Shown here in pieces: positions 33,247 to 41,355 of a stretch of 64,000 bases of DNA. Below the pieces are notes generated by a model. The model was given only the letters and a program-made list of their open reading frames with translations. It did no database searches and was not told the DNA's origin. Made by a program: the position numbers and the translations under genes. The stretch comes from DAOTVC01 sp034437215. GTDB lineage: Bacteria > Chloroflexota > Anaerolineae > B4-G1 > SLSP01. Location of the stretch: the NCBI GenBank assembly GCA_034437215.1, contig DAOTVC010000079.1:1-64000 (forward strand). The letters run 5' to 3'. Each line of letters starts with the position of its first letter. The stretch's first letter is position 1.

Positions 33247-33274
33247 ATTATAGAAGATCCAGGAGGCTTGTCAA
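33247..33274 (-). promoter_or_regulatory. Consensus sigma70 promoter of rubredoxin
   Basis: On the minus strand the perfect hexamers TTGACA (33269-33274) and TATAAT (33247-33252) are separated by 16 bases. This is the best promoter in the window. Confidence 0.8.
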
Positions 33275-33394
33275 CGCTGTCGGTCTTTACCTGGAGGGCG
33301 TCGGGGGGCATGGGCTCGCGGGTGACCTTCCTCATATGACGTCCTTCAAGGGTGTGTAGTACTGAAGCGTTATATCAAAGCACGAATGTTCTAA

Positions 33395-33423
33395 TTGCGG
33401 AAACCGCTCTTTTACTGTAAAAT
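33395..33423 (+). promoter_or_regulatory. Promoter of the secreted repeat protein gene
   Basis: TTGCGG (33395-33400) and TAAAAT (33418-33423) are separated by 17 bases. A 9-bp hairpin begins 14 bases after the -10. Confidence 0.55.
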
Positions 33424-33549
33424 AAAGGTAAGAAAACACGCTGTGTGGATCAGCACAGCGTGGATTTGTCTTGTCACAAAAAACGAACTCGCATATCCAT
33501 CCTCTAGAACTTAGTTGTGACGCGGGGGTTCCGTGACAGGCTGAAAGCG

Positions 33550-34527
33550 ATGAGAGTGAGACGTTCTATCCCACGACTATTCACTTTGCTGCTACTGTGT
33601 CTAATAGCAGGGCTTCCTGTCTTTGAGGCTGCAGCTCAAGGAGGGGGGCCAATATACTTCGAGGAGACGCAACATACACTCGAGGGCATCTTCCTTGAAT
33701 ACTTCGAAGAGCATGGTGGGGTTGAGGTCTTTGGTTACCCTATCAGCGAGCCCTTTCTGGATGGCGGAATCCGCGTCCAGTATTTCCAGAAGGCGCGTAT
33801 GGAAGAACACCCCCTCAATCCCGAGCCCTACGTGGTACAGCTGGGCCTGCTGGGGGATCAACTCAACTACCGCCAGCCTCCTATCCCGCGCCCCACCTTT
33901 CCCTCGAGGCGCCGGCACTACTTCCCCGAGACAGGTCACATAGTCTCCTACGCTTTCCTCGACTACTTCAAACAGCGGGGGGGGGTCGACGTCTTCGGCT
34001 TTCCCATCACCGAGATGCACTTCGAAGATGGGCATATCGTCCAGTACTTCCAGCGCCTGAAGCTGGAGTGGCATCCGGAGGATACCCTCTCCCCCGTCCA
34101 CGTCGGCAATCTGGGTGAGATCTACGTCAACGCCTATCGCGACCGCTTCCCCATGGCGGCGTTTGAGCCGGTGCCGCAGGTGGCTCGACCCAATCCTAAT
34201 CCCGTCTCTGCGGTCACCTCCCTGCGTGTTGTTGTCTCCGTGCGTTTCTCCGTACTCTTGGTAGGGCGTGAGGAGAGCCAGATTGTCTCGGTCTTGGTAA
34301 CCGATAACGGTGGGGAGCCGGTGGAGAACGCCCAGGTATTGATTCAGCTCCAGGAGGATACCGGAGAAGTTCTCAACACGGTGACGACCTTGACCGATGC
34401 GCGCGGTTTTGCTCGTGTTGCTGTCCCTGTCGCCGGTGCTCAGACCGGGGAGCAGGTGGTGGTGAGGGCGAACGTCTCTTTCAGTGGATTACAAGCGACG
34501 GACGAGAGTGTCTTCCTGATCTGGTAA
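33550..34527 (+). CDS. Secreted protein with two tandem repeats and an Ig-like domain
   Basis: This 325-aa protein begins with a signal peptide (about 1-30, RLFTLLLLCLIAGLPVFEAA). Two repeats of about 80 residues follow, each with a ...YF..(H/R)GGV(E/D)VFG(Y/F)PI(S/T)E....DG..VQYFQ pattern, at about 35-110 and 120-195. This resembles LGFP-like repeats seen in wall-associated proteins of Chloroflexota. Residues about 225-320 look like an Ig-like (invasin/Big_1 type) domain, VSVLVTDNGGEPVENAQVLI. I used ATG 33550; a GTG at 33517 is possible. The job is probably at the cell surface, but the ligand is unknown. Confidence 0.7.
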   Translation: MRVRRSIPRLFTLLLLCLIAGLPVFEAAAQGGGPIYFEETQHTLEGIFLEYFEEHGGVEVFGYPISEPFLDGGIRVQYFQKARMEEHPLNPEPYVVQLGLLGDQLNYRQPPIPRPTFPSRRRHYFPETGHIVSYAFLDYFKQRGGVDVFGFPITEMHFEDGHIVQYFQRLKLEWHPEDTLSPVHVGNLGEIYVNAYRDRFPMAAFEPVPQVARPNPNPVSAVTSLRVVVSVRFSVLLVGREESQIVSVLVTDNGGEPVENAQVLIQLQEDTGEVLNTVTTLTDARGFARVAVPVAGAQTGEQVVVRANVSFSGLQATDESVFLIW

Positions 34528-34611
34528 CCGGGTTGGACAGGGCTCTCTGGTGGAGTCCGTAGGGAGAGTCCTTCCGAACATTCCCGGCGCACACGACTTC
34601 GAGCCCTCTGC

Positions 34612-34785
34612 TTACTCCGCCGATTCCTCGGAGAGGCCGAGGCGCGCCTTGAGGCGTTCGAGCCAGGACTTGCGCTGTACGCGGGGTTTCTCCCCTCGCA
34701 GATTGCGCAGTCGTCCCACTGCACGGCGGAGACGCTGCATACGCGCAACTTGACTCTCTTTTCCTGATGTCTCTTGCTTGGTCAT
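34612..34785 (-). CDS. 57-aa basic hypothetical protein
   Basis: The frame starts MTKQETSGKESQVARMQRLR and ends in SEESAE. It is strongly basic (many Arg and Lys), with predicted helices and no membrane segment. AAGGAG lies 9 bases before the ATG. It sits in the gap between the secreted protein gene and the response regulator gene and is on the regulator's strand, downstream of it. I recognise no family; nucleic acid binding is a guess from charge. Confidence 0.55.
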   Translation of the reverse strand: MTKQETSGKESQVARMQRLRRAVGRLRNLRGEKPRVQRKSWLERLKARLGLSEESAE

Positions 34786-34930
34786 AGACTGTCTCCTTAA
34801 AAATCCGGGTCACCCAGAGATCGTACCTCAACTTCCACACCAGAACAAATCGGAGTGGGAGGATGAAATCTGAACTGTGGTCTTGGAGTGCTACCCCTGA
34901 GCCTTGAAGGTTCTCTCTCACACCTACGGA

Positions 34931-35734
34931 CTAGGTCTCTTCAGGTACCTCTGTCGACGCGAAGACGTAGCCCACGCCCCGTACATTGAGGATGTAGCGG
35001 GGATGGGAGGGTACGGGTTCCAGTTTGCTGCGCAGGCGCCGGATGTGAACCCTGATGATCGAGCGCGCTCCCCAGGGATCGGCCTCGTAACCCTGGGCAC
35101 AGCGCACTAACTCCTGAGGGGTAGCGACCTCATCAGGCTGCCGCATCATGCACTCGAGAAGCCGAAACTCTGTCGGGGTGAGATCGATCCGCTCCTCCCC
35201 ACGCGCCACGATATGCTTGGCCCTGTCGATTAGAACGCCGGCGACCTGGAGGACATCGTCATCTGCGGGACGTTCGGGAGCCAGGGGCGTGTTCTCACTC
35301 TCGACCAACTCCCGGACGGTATCCTGCAGTCGCTCCACCAAGGTCTGGCGATGCCGTTCCTTTTCGACCTCTCCCAGGCCCTGACGGACGGTCTCGAGGA
35401 TATCTTCCACCGGACAGGGTTTGAGTAAGTAATCGTAGGCCCCGTGCCGCAGAGCCTGGATGGCCGTCTCGAGGGTGGCGTATCCGGTAATCAAGATGAT
35501 GATCGTGTGGGGGTGCTCTTCGTGGACGGATTCCAGAACCTGGAGTCCGTCCATGCCGGGCAAGCGCAGATCGAGGATCAGCATATCGAAGGGATCCTCT
35601 TCCTCCATCAGATCCAAAGCCGCCTCTCCCGAGGCTGCCAGGGCTACCCGATACCCTTCCAGGCGAAGAACCTCCCCCAGCGTGATACGTTCTGCAGCTT
35701 CGTCATCGACAACGAGGATACTTGTCTCTGTCAT
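34931..35734 (-). CDS. OmpR/PhoB-type response regulator
   Basis: This 267-aa protein has a receiver (about 3-120) with SILVVDDEAAER, the phospho-acceptor in MLILDLRLPGMDG and the Lys in YLLKPCPVED. A linker rich in Glu follows, then a C-terminal winged-helix DNA-binding domain (about 165-262, LTPTEFRLLECMMRQPDEV, RSIIRVHIRRLRSKLE, YILNVRGVGYVF). The ATG overlaps the stop of the kinase gene (ATGA), so they are coupled and form a cognate pair. Confidence 0.92.
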   Translation of the reverse strand: MTETSILVVDDEAAERITLGEVLRLEGYRVALAASGEAALDLMEEEDPFDMLILDLRLPGMDGLQVLESVHEEHPHTIIILITGYATLETAIQALRHGAYDYLLKPCPVEDILETVRQGLGEVEKERHRQTLVERLQDTVRELVESENTPLAPERPADDDVLQVAGVLIDRAKHIVARGEERIDLTPTEFRLLECMMRQPDEVATPQELVRCAQGYEADPWGARSIIRVHIRRLRSKLEPVPSHPRYILNVRGVGYVFASTEVPEET

Positions 35735-37350
35735 GTGCGCTCCTGATGGTATGCCGGCAGTTGAACGATGAAGGTGGCGCCACCGTTGGGAGGGCTCTCT
35801 ACTGTAATCGTGCCACCATGACGCTCGATGATTCCGTAACTGATCGCCAGTCCCAGTCCCGTACCCGTAGGCTTGGTCGTGTTGAAGGGTTCGAAGAGAT
35901 GCTCCCGGGCCTCCGGGGCGATGCCCGGCCCGTTGTCGCGGAAAGCGGCGATGACGCGATCATCTTCGGCGTGGTAGGCGGTCCCTACCCAGAACTGTCC
36001 ACCCTTCTCCATGGCCTCGATGGCATTGATGATGATGTTGAGAAAGACCTGAGTTAGCTGGTTCTTGGAGCCCCAGACTGCGGGGATCTCGGCCTCGAAG
36101 CGGGTGACGTGGGAGATGTGGGCCTGCTGAAAGCGCTTGTTGGCGATATTGAGTGCGTCGCGGATGGCTTCGTTGATGGAGAGGGACTTGAGCAGGCCGG
36201 AGGCAGGACGGTAGAAGTCGAGCATACGACGAACGATGTGGACGAGGCGCTCGACCTCCTGTTGAGCCATCTCCAGGTAGTGCTGTCGTCGCTTCTCGTT
36301 CACATTCGGATGGGCTGCCAGGTGCATCGTATTCTGGATGGCTTGGAGCGGGTTGTTGATCTCGTGGGCAATGGAGGCTGCCAAACGCCCCACCGCAGCC
36401 ATCTTCTCCGCCTGGATGAGCTGGTTCTGGGAGCGTTCCAGTGCCTCGGCAAAGGCGGTCAACTCCCCGTAAAGCCGGGCGTTCTCCACGGCCGTGGAGA
36501 GGTTAGCTGCCACGTTCTCGAGCAGTGGGAGCTGGTCGCCAGAGAGGGTGTGGGCTTCACCGATGACCACGAGCAACCCGACCGGTTCATCGTAAGTCAG
36601 CAGAGGGGTAAAGAGCAGGTCGAGGGGGCTGCTGTCCAGAGCTTCCGACCAGAAGCTCTCCACCACGGCTCTCTGTAGGACGGGTCGCCGGGTTGCAAGG
36701 GCCTCCTTGGCCGCTCCGTCCACGCTGATCACACGCCCTTCCAGCCAGGAGCCCTCCGGTGAGCGTGCATTGCGCACCATCCAGGTGTCGGTCTCTTCAT
36801 CATTGAGCACGATGGCCAAAGCTTGGACGGTCAATAGGTCATTCAGCCCTTCCAGCGCCGCTTTCAGCACGCGGTCGAGTTCCAGACTGGAGGTCATGTG
36901 GTTGTTGATACGATTGAGCGCCGCTAGATCCTGATTGCGCCGGCGTAGCATCCGTTCCGTGTGGCGAATGCGCAGGACGACCTTCACTCGGGCGAGGAGC
37001 TCTTGGGCATCGAAGGGCTTGGTGATATAGTCGTCGGCTCCCAGCTGGAGCCCCCGCGTCTTATCTTGAATGTGCCCTACCGCCGTGAGGAGGATCACGG
37101 GAATCTGCTGCAACTCGGCATCGCTCTTCATCTGCTTCAGCACGTAGAAGCCATCGACCCCCGGAAGTTTCACGTCCAGCAGGACGGCGTCAAAACAACG
37201 GGCGGCTTCCGCTTCTCGACGGAGCTCTGCCAGGGCCTCCTCACCGCTCTCGGCCACCAGGACCTCACAGGGAACGGTAGCCAGGATATCGCGGACGAGA
37301 CGGATGACTTCTGGATTGTCATCAACGATCATCACTCGGGGTTGTGCCAT
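35731..37350 (-). CDS. Hybrid histidine kinase: receiver-GAF-HisKA-HATPase
   Basis: This 539-aa cytoplasmic protein starts with a receiver (PRVMIVDDNPEVIR, the acceptor in VLLDVKLPGVDG, ITKPFD) and then a GAF domain at about 150-295. The HisKA box follows with the phospho-His in LAASIAHEINNPLQAIQNT, and then HATPase (FRDNGPGIAPEAREHLFEPF and GTGLGLAISYGII). A receiver at the N-terminus suggests input from another kinase. I chose ATG 37350 with GAGGAGAAT upstream; the longer frame runs into the promoter. No membrane segment is present, so the signal is cytoplasmic. Confidence 0.9.
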   Translation of the reverse strand: MAQPRVMIVDDNPEVIRLVRDILATVPCEVLVAESGEEALAELRREAEAARCFDAVLLDVKLPGVDGFYVLKQMKSDAELQQIPVILLTAVGHIQDKTRGLQLGADDYITKPFDAQELLARVKVVLRIRHTERMLRRRNQDLAALNRINNHMTSSLELDRVLKAALEGLNDLLTVQALAIVLNDEETDTWMVRNARSPEGSWLEGRVISVDGAAKEALATRRPVLQRAVVESFWSEALDSSPLDLLFTPLLTYDEPVGLLVVIGEAHTLSGDQLPLLENVAANLSTAVENARLYGELTAFAEALERSQNQLIQAEKMAAVGRLAASIAHEINNPLQAIQNTMHLAAHPNVNEKRRQHYLEMAQQEVERLVHIVRRMLDFYRPASGLLKSLSINEAIRDALNIANKRFQQAHISHVTRFEAEIPAVWGSKNQLTQVFLNIIINAIEAMEKGGQFWVGTAYHAEDDRVIAAFRDNGPGIAPEAREHLFEPFNTTKPTGTGLGLAISYGIIERHGGTITVESPPNGGATFIVQLPAYHQERT

Positions 37351-37370
37351 AATTCTCCTCATCTGGAAAA

Positions 37371-37398
37371 AGTATACAGCGTTTTTTAGAATTGTGAA
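37371..37398 (-). promoter_or_regulatory. Promoter of the histidine kinase gene
   Basis: On the minus strand TTCACA (37393-37398) and TATACT (37371-37376) are 16 bases apart, about 20 bases before the start codon. Confidence 0.55.
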
Positions 37399-37444
37399 TT
37401 TAGGGGAGCTAAAGTGCTCCGGCTTCGGTTGAACCCACGATGAC

Positions 37445-37473
37445 TTGCCAAGGTATATATGTTGTATTACAAT
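37445..37473 (+). promoter_or_regulatory. Sigma70-like promoter, rightward
   Basis: TTGCCA (37445-37450) and TACAAT (37468-37473) have a 17-base spacer. It could drive the small ORF at 37668 or read into the ABC operon. Confidence 0.5.
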
Positions 37474-37667
37474 AATCTCGTCTGTCTGCAGGCGGGCTAT
37501 TTTGGTTCGATATATTGGTATCGCCACCTGCGGCGGCTGCGAGGTCTGGGTACAGTCAGTGAAGAAGGTAGTAGTTTCGGATAGTCAACTGGAAGGTGCT
37601 GGTAGAACCACGCAGCTGAGGCGAGATGGAGGTAGCTGTGGGCTCGCAGCAGATATTCTCTCAGGAT

Positions 37668-37886
37668 ATGCCTGACGATAGTTTGGAGCTGTTGATTCGC
37701 AATGTTCTGCGTGAGGGGACCTCTGCAAGAGGGCCTTCTACACATCTATGGAGGCGCATCGTTAGCAAGGTTCGGTCACAACAGCGCGCTCGCCGATACG
37801 ATTACGCCCGTCCCACATGGCAGCTTCCTTCGCAATCCATCCTGAGCGGATACTATCTTCTCACCTCACCTCTTCACGTTCTTTGA
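37668..37886 (+). CDS. Possible 72-aa protein
   Basis: The frame starts MPDDSLELLIRNVLREGTSA and continues with a helical, basic stretch (HLWRRIVSKVRSQQ). The helix-then-W..I pattern recalls small proteins found near sigma factors in Chloroflexota, including the 98-aa protein at 51 kb (LFQEALEPYRDATSSEELFP). An in-frame start at 37626 exists. The ribosome site is weak, so this may not be a gene. A promoter lies 195 bases upstream. Confidence 0.3.
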   Translation: MPDDSLELLIRNVLREGTSARGPSTHLWRRIVSKVRSQQRARRYDYARPTWQLPSQSILSGYYLLTSPLHVL

Positions 37887-37926
37887 CTGAGAGCTTTTCA
37901 AATGTGGAAATACGTCTCTTACCTGG

Positions 37927-37932
37927 TATAAT
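37927..37932 (+). promoter_or_regulatory. -10 element before the ABC operon leader
   Basis: A consensus TATAAT lies 30 bases before the leader ORF start, without a good -35 at the normal distance. A TTGACT is at 37883, too far for a standard promoter. Confidence 0.35.
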
Positions 37933-37961
37933 AGGCTTCAAGCCCTTGACAGAAGGAGGTG

Positions 37962-38000
37962 ATGCGTAAGGAGAAGATGATCAAGTGTCCCATTTCGTAA
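37962..38000 (+). promoter_or_regulatory. 12-codon leader ORF before the ABC operon
   Basis: The ATG at 37962 follows AGAAGGAGGT, which is nearly a full complement of the 16S rRNA 3' end. The frame encodes MRKEKMIKCPIS and stops at 37998-38000, 32 bases before the binding-protein ATG. It may be a leader peptide that loads ribosomes and controls the strongly expressed gene downstream, or simply a chance ORF. Confidence 0.4.
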
Positions 38001-38032
38001 CCCTAAAAACCCAACTTTGGAGGAAGAACAAC

Positions 38033-40054
38033 ATGTTGAACAAAAAACTGTTAGTACTTACCACCCTTCTGCTGGTGGTAGGCATCCTGATCTCGGCCTG
38101 CCAGCCGGAGACCATCGTCGAGACGGTGGTCGTCACCCAGGAGGGTGAGACGGTGGTAGTCACCGCTACCCCCGACCCCGATGCTGAGGAAGGGGAAGGG
38201 GAAGAGGGCGAGGAGCCGATGGAGGGTCCCGTCGTTGGTGGTTCTGGTGATGTCTATCGCATCGCCGCGCTCTCCGACATGACCACGACCAACATCTGGA
38301 AGGCCTACGATCCCGATGCCAGCATCTGGAACTACGCCGTCTACATCAGCAAGTACCCCTCGGCCTACGGCCTGACGACTCACCGCTGGCAGTTTGTGCC
38401 CGCGTTGGCCGCGGACTTGCCCACCGACCTGGAAGAGGAAGGTGATTTCTGGGTCAGCACGGTGCCGCTGAAGCAGGGCGCCATGTGGAGTGACGGTGCC
38501 GAGATCACCGCCGAGGACTGGGCCTGGACGGCCAATGTGGCCCTCACGCTGGGTCTGAGCGGTAACTGGCAGAGCTACGACGGCGCTTACCTCGACCGCA
38601 TCGAGGCCGTTGATCCCTACACGGCCAAGCTCTACTACCACACCAAGCCCGGTCTGGCCCGCCACGAGTACGGCGTTCTCCAGTCCCCGATCCTTTCCAA
38701 GGCTTTCTGGGAAGGGATGGTCACGCCTCTGTTGGATCAGTACGCTGAGATCGCCGACATGGACCCCGAGAGTGAAGAGTTCCTGGCTCAGCGCGAGGAG
38801 ATCATTCAGGCGCTCTACCAGCTCGACGCTGCGGGCGAGCCCTCCGGTGGTGCGTGGATCCTCGATCAGTGGGAGCCCGGTGCCTTCTCGGAGGTCGTCA
38901 AGAACGATAACTACTTCGACGAAGGTGCGACCTACACCGAGTACGAGAACGGCGCCCTCAAGATTACCAGCGCCGATGGTGAGGAGTGGGTGGCCTACGG
39001 TGAGGCCGACGGTGAGGTAGCCTACGAGTACGTCGAGGGTCCCTGGTTCGACAGCACTCTCTTCTCCATCTACAACGCGGATGCCGCTCTGCTGGCCCTT
39101 GAGGCCGGTGAGGTGGACTTCATCCTGAACCCCAACGGTCTCAGCCGTGGTCAGGTCGACCAGGTTGCCGGCGCCGAGAATATCGACTTCACCTCCAACC
39201 CCGCCAACGGCTTCCGCTACCTGGGCTTCAACTTCGACGTGCCTCTCATGGCCGATATTGCGGTCCGCCAGGCCATCGCCTGCCAGATCGACAAGGAGTT
39301 CCTGACCCAGAACCTGATGCAGGGTGCGGCCCTCCCCGTGAACACCATCGTTCCCGAGAGCAACGCCTACTGGTACAACGCCGATGTCCCCCTCTTCTGC
39401 GATGGCATGAATTCGCAGGAGCGCCTCGAGGAGGCCGTGCGCCTTCTCAGCGAAGCCGGCTACACCTGGGACGTAGAGCCCACCTGGATCGAGGATCGCG
39501 GTGGTTCCGCGGAGTGGGGCGAGGGCATGAGGATGCCTGACGGCACCCCCGTTGCCGCCGTGGAGCTGTTGGCCCCCAGTGCCGGGTACGACCCCCTGCG
39601 CGCCACCGCCGGTGTCTACATCGAGCAGTGGATCAACCAGCTGGGTATTCCCACCGAGGCCAACCTGACTAACTTCAACAACATCCTGGACATCGTCTTT
39701 GGTGGCGGTGAGTGGGATATGTACATCCTGGGTTGGGGCGTGACGGCTTACCCTGACTACGCCTGCGACTTCTTCTACAGCGGTGCGGGTTTCAACACGG
39801 GTAAATTCAACAACCCCGATTTCGACGCCATGTGCGACGAGTTCTACGCCGAGACCGATCTGGATACCGCTCAGGAACAGAGCTACGCCATTCAGGAGGT
39901 CCTGGCGACCGAACTGCCCTACATCTACCTCTTCACCACCCCCATCTACGATGCCTGGCGTTCTGACAACGTCCTGTACCCCTTCCTCGACGTTCCCGAC
40001 GGCATCGGCGCCGGTGCCTACGGCCTGAAGAGCTTCGTGCAGGCGGTTCAGTAA
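38033..40054 (+). CDS. ABC transporter solute-binding lipoprotein (family 5)
   Basis: This 673-aa protein has a lipoprotein signal (LLVVGILISAC, Cys near residue 22) and an acidic linker. A family 5 extracellular solute-binding domain follows (KQGAMWSDGAEITAEDWAW; DIAVRQAIACQIDKEFLTQN). Family 5 proteins bind peptides, oligosaccharides or nickel; the ligand is unknown. I chose ATG 38033 with GGAGGAAG upstream, not the frame opening at 37985. It leads the five-gene transport operon, and a strong hairpin follows it, which usually raises binding-protein levels over the permeases. Confidence 0.92.
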   Translation: MLNKKLLVLTTLLLVVGILISACQPETIVETVVVTQEGETVVVTATPDPDAEEGEGEEGEEPMEGPVVGGSGDVYRIAALSDMTTTNIWKAYDPDASIWNYAVYISKYPSAYGLTTHRWQFVPALAADLPTDLEEEGDFWVSTVPLKQGAMWSDGAEITAEDWAWTANVALTLGLSGNWQSYDGAYLDRIEAVDPYTAKLYYHTKPGLARHEYGVLQSPILSKAFWEGMVTPLLDQYAEIADMDPESEEFLAQREEIIQALYQLDAAGEPSGGAWILDQWEPGAFSEVVKNDNYFDEGATYTEYENGALKITSADGEEWVAYGEADGEVAYEYVEGPWFDSTLFSIYNADAALLALEAGEVDFILNPNGLSRGQVDQVAGAENIDFTSNPANGFRYLGFNFDVPLMADIAVRQAIACQIDKEFLTQNLMQGAALPVNTIVPESNAYWYNADVPLFCDGMNSQERLEEAVRLLSEAGYTWDVEPTWIEDRGGSAEWGEGMRMPDGTPVAAVELLAPSAGYDPLRATAGVYIEQWINQLGIPTEANLTNFNNILDIVFGGGEWDMYILGWGVTAYPDYACDFFYSGAGFNTGKFNNPDFDAMCDEFYAETDLDTAQEQSYAIQEVLATELPYIYLFTTPIYDAWRSDNVLYPFLDVPDGIGAGAYGLKSFVQAVQ

Positions 40055-40092
40055 TAGGTTAACGCGTCAGTTTTGACGCAGTGAGACAATCC

Positions 40093-40129
40093 GTGGGGGG
40101 GCTCGGAGGATTTTCCTCTTCCCCCCCAC
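40093..40129 (+). terminator. Intercistronic hairpin after the binding-protein gene
   Basis: GTGGGGGGG (40093-40101) and CCCCCCCAC (40121-40129) enclose a second small stem (GAGGA/TCCTC). A short T-containing stretch, ACTTTATG, follows. It lies between the binding-protein and permease genes and is a likely partial terminator. Confidence 0.6.
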
Positions 40130-40165
40130 ACTTTATGCAAAAAGGAAAAAGGTAGGTGTACTAGG

Positions 40166-41341
40166 ATGGGCAAATATATCCTTAAGCGGAGTGCTCAGAT
40201 CCTGCTCACACTCTTGATCTTTCAAACATTGCTCTTTCTGATTCTAACGGCGTTACCGGGCGATATTACCAACCGGCTGTTGACCAATCCGGATATCCCC
40301 CCTGAGGTGCGGGAGCGCACCCGGCAGGCTTTAGGGCTGGATCAGCCTCCCCTGGTGCAGTATGCCAGATGGTTAAGAGGACTCTTCACCGGAGATCTGG
40401 GTGTCTCTTATTCCCTGTACCCGACTCCGGTCGTGGATGTTCTCTTGCAGCGGATTCCCCGCACCCTGACACTCTTTTTCACCGCAACGCTGGTCCAGTT
40501 CACCCTCGGCTTTGCCATGGGGCGGGTGCTGGCATGGCGGCGTGGGGGCGCCTTCGAGTACGGGACGACGCTGGTGGGTGTGCTCCTCTACACCGTCTTC
40601 ACCCCCTGGTTCGGGTTGATGATGATCTTCATCTTCGGGGCGCGCCTCAGGTGGCTGCCCCTGGGCAAGTTTCTCGACCCGGGCCTGTGGAGTCGCTTTA
40701 CTATCGTCGGTCTGGCGGACAACGCCTCGAAAGCGAACTTCGTCTTTGGTCGCATGATCCTGACCGCCTCGATAGTGCTCGTGCTTTGGATCCTGCTGAT
40801 GATCTTCACGCGCAACTTGAACGCGGTGCGGCGCCGGCAGACGCAGCTTGTGGGGACGATTCTGCTCCTTGCGGGCGGTATCGGTTACTGGGCGCTCTCT
40901 GACCTGGGGGTGTTGGCCGGAAATATTCTTACCCACATGATTCTCCCCATCGGGACCGTAACGATGGTGGGTTTCGCCGGTACCATGCTGTTGACCCGCC
41001 AGACGATGTTGGAGACCCTGCGGGAGGATTATGTCCAGACCGCGCGAGCCAAGGGTTTGTCCGAGCGGGTGGTACGGGATAAGCACGCTGCGCGCAACGC
41101 CGTGCTCCCCGTCTTCACCAGCCTCATCATCAGCCTGCCCTTTACGTTGAGCGGGGGTATCATCACCGAGACCATCTTCTCCTGGCCCGGCATGGGTTTG
41201 TTGTTATTGGAGGCCACCGTGGCCGAGGATGTCCCGCTGGTCATGGGCGCGCTCAGTTTCATCGGTGTACTTTCGTTATCGGCTCACCTGGTGGCCGACG
41301 TTGCCTATGCCTTCCTGGATCCCCGGATCCGGTACAGCTAG
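40166..41341 (+). CDS. ABC transporter permease, DppB/OppB-like
   Basis: This 391-aa permease has the usual N-terminal helix and PGDITNRLL segment, and the EAA loop YVQTARAKGLSERVVRDKH near residue 290. It is longer than the roughly 310-340 typical of DppB. The extra residues lie between about 165 and 245 and contain two more predicted membrane helices (ILTASIVLVLWILLMIF; GTILLLAGGIGYWAL). GTAGGTG-like sequence precedes the ATG. Confidence 0.92.
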   Translation: MGKYILKRSAQILLTLLIFQTLLFLILTALPGDITNRLLTNPDIPPEVRERTRQALGLDQPPLVQYARWLRGLFTGDLGVSYSLYPTPVVDVLLQRIPRTLTLFFTATLVQFTLGFAMGRVLAWRRGGAFEYGTTLVGVLLYTVFTPWFGLMMIFIFGARLRWLPLGKFLDPGLWSRFTIVGLADNASKANFVFGRMILTASIVLVLWILLMIFTRNLNAVRRRQTQLVGTILLLAGGIGYWALSDLGVLAGNILTHMILPIGTVTMVGFAGTMLLTRQTMLETLREDYVQTARAKGLSERVVRDKHAARNAVLPVFTSLIISLPFTLSGGIITETIFSWPGMGLLLLEATVAEDVPLVMGALSFIGVLSLSAHLVADVAYAFLDPRIRYS

Positions 41342-41355
41342 GACTGAGGTGAATT

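Larger units (their letters stand above)
33124..33549. other. Divergent intergenic region with two promoters
   Basis: No gene is visible. The region holds the rubredoxin promoter (minus strand) and a plus-strand promoter for the secreted protein gene. A hairpin, CACGCTGTG pairing with CACAGCGTG (33437-33462), falls in the predicted 5' leader of the latter. Confidence 0.6.
37351..38032. other. Intergenic region between divergent genes
   Basis: This 680-base gap contains a leftward promoter for the kinase gene and a rightward promoter at 37445. It also holds a doubtful small ORF (37668-37886), a -10 at 37927 and a 12-codon leader ORF before the ABC operon. No repeat copy of the MITE-like family was seen here. 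Confidence 0.5.
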
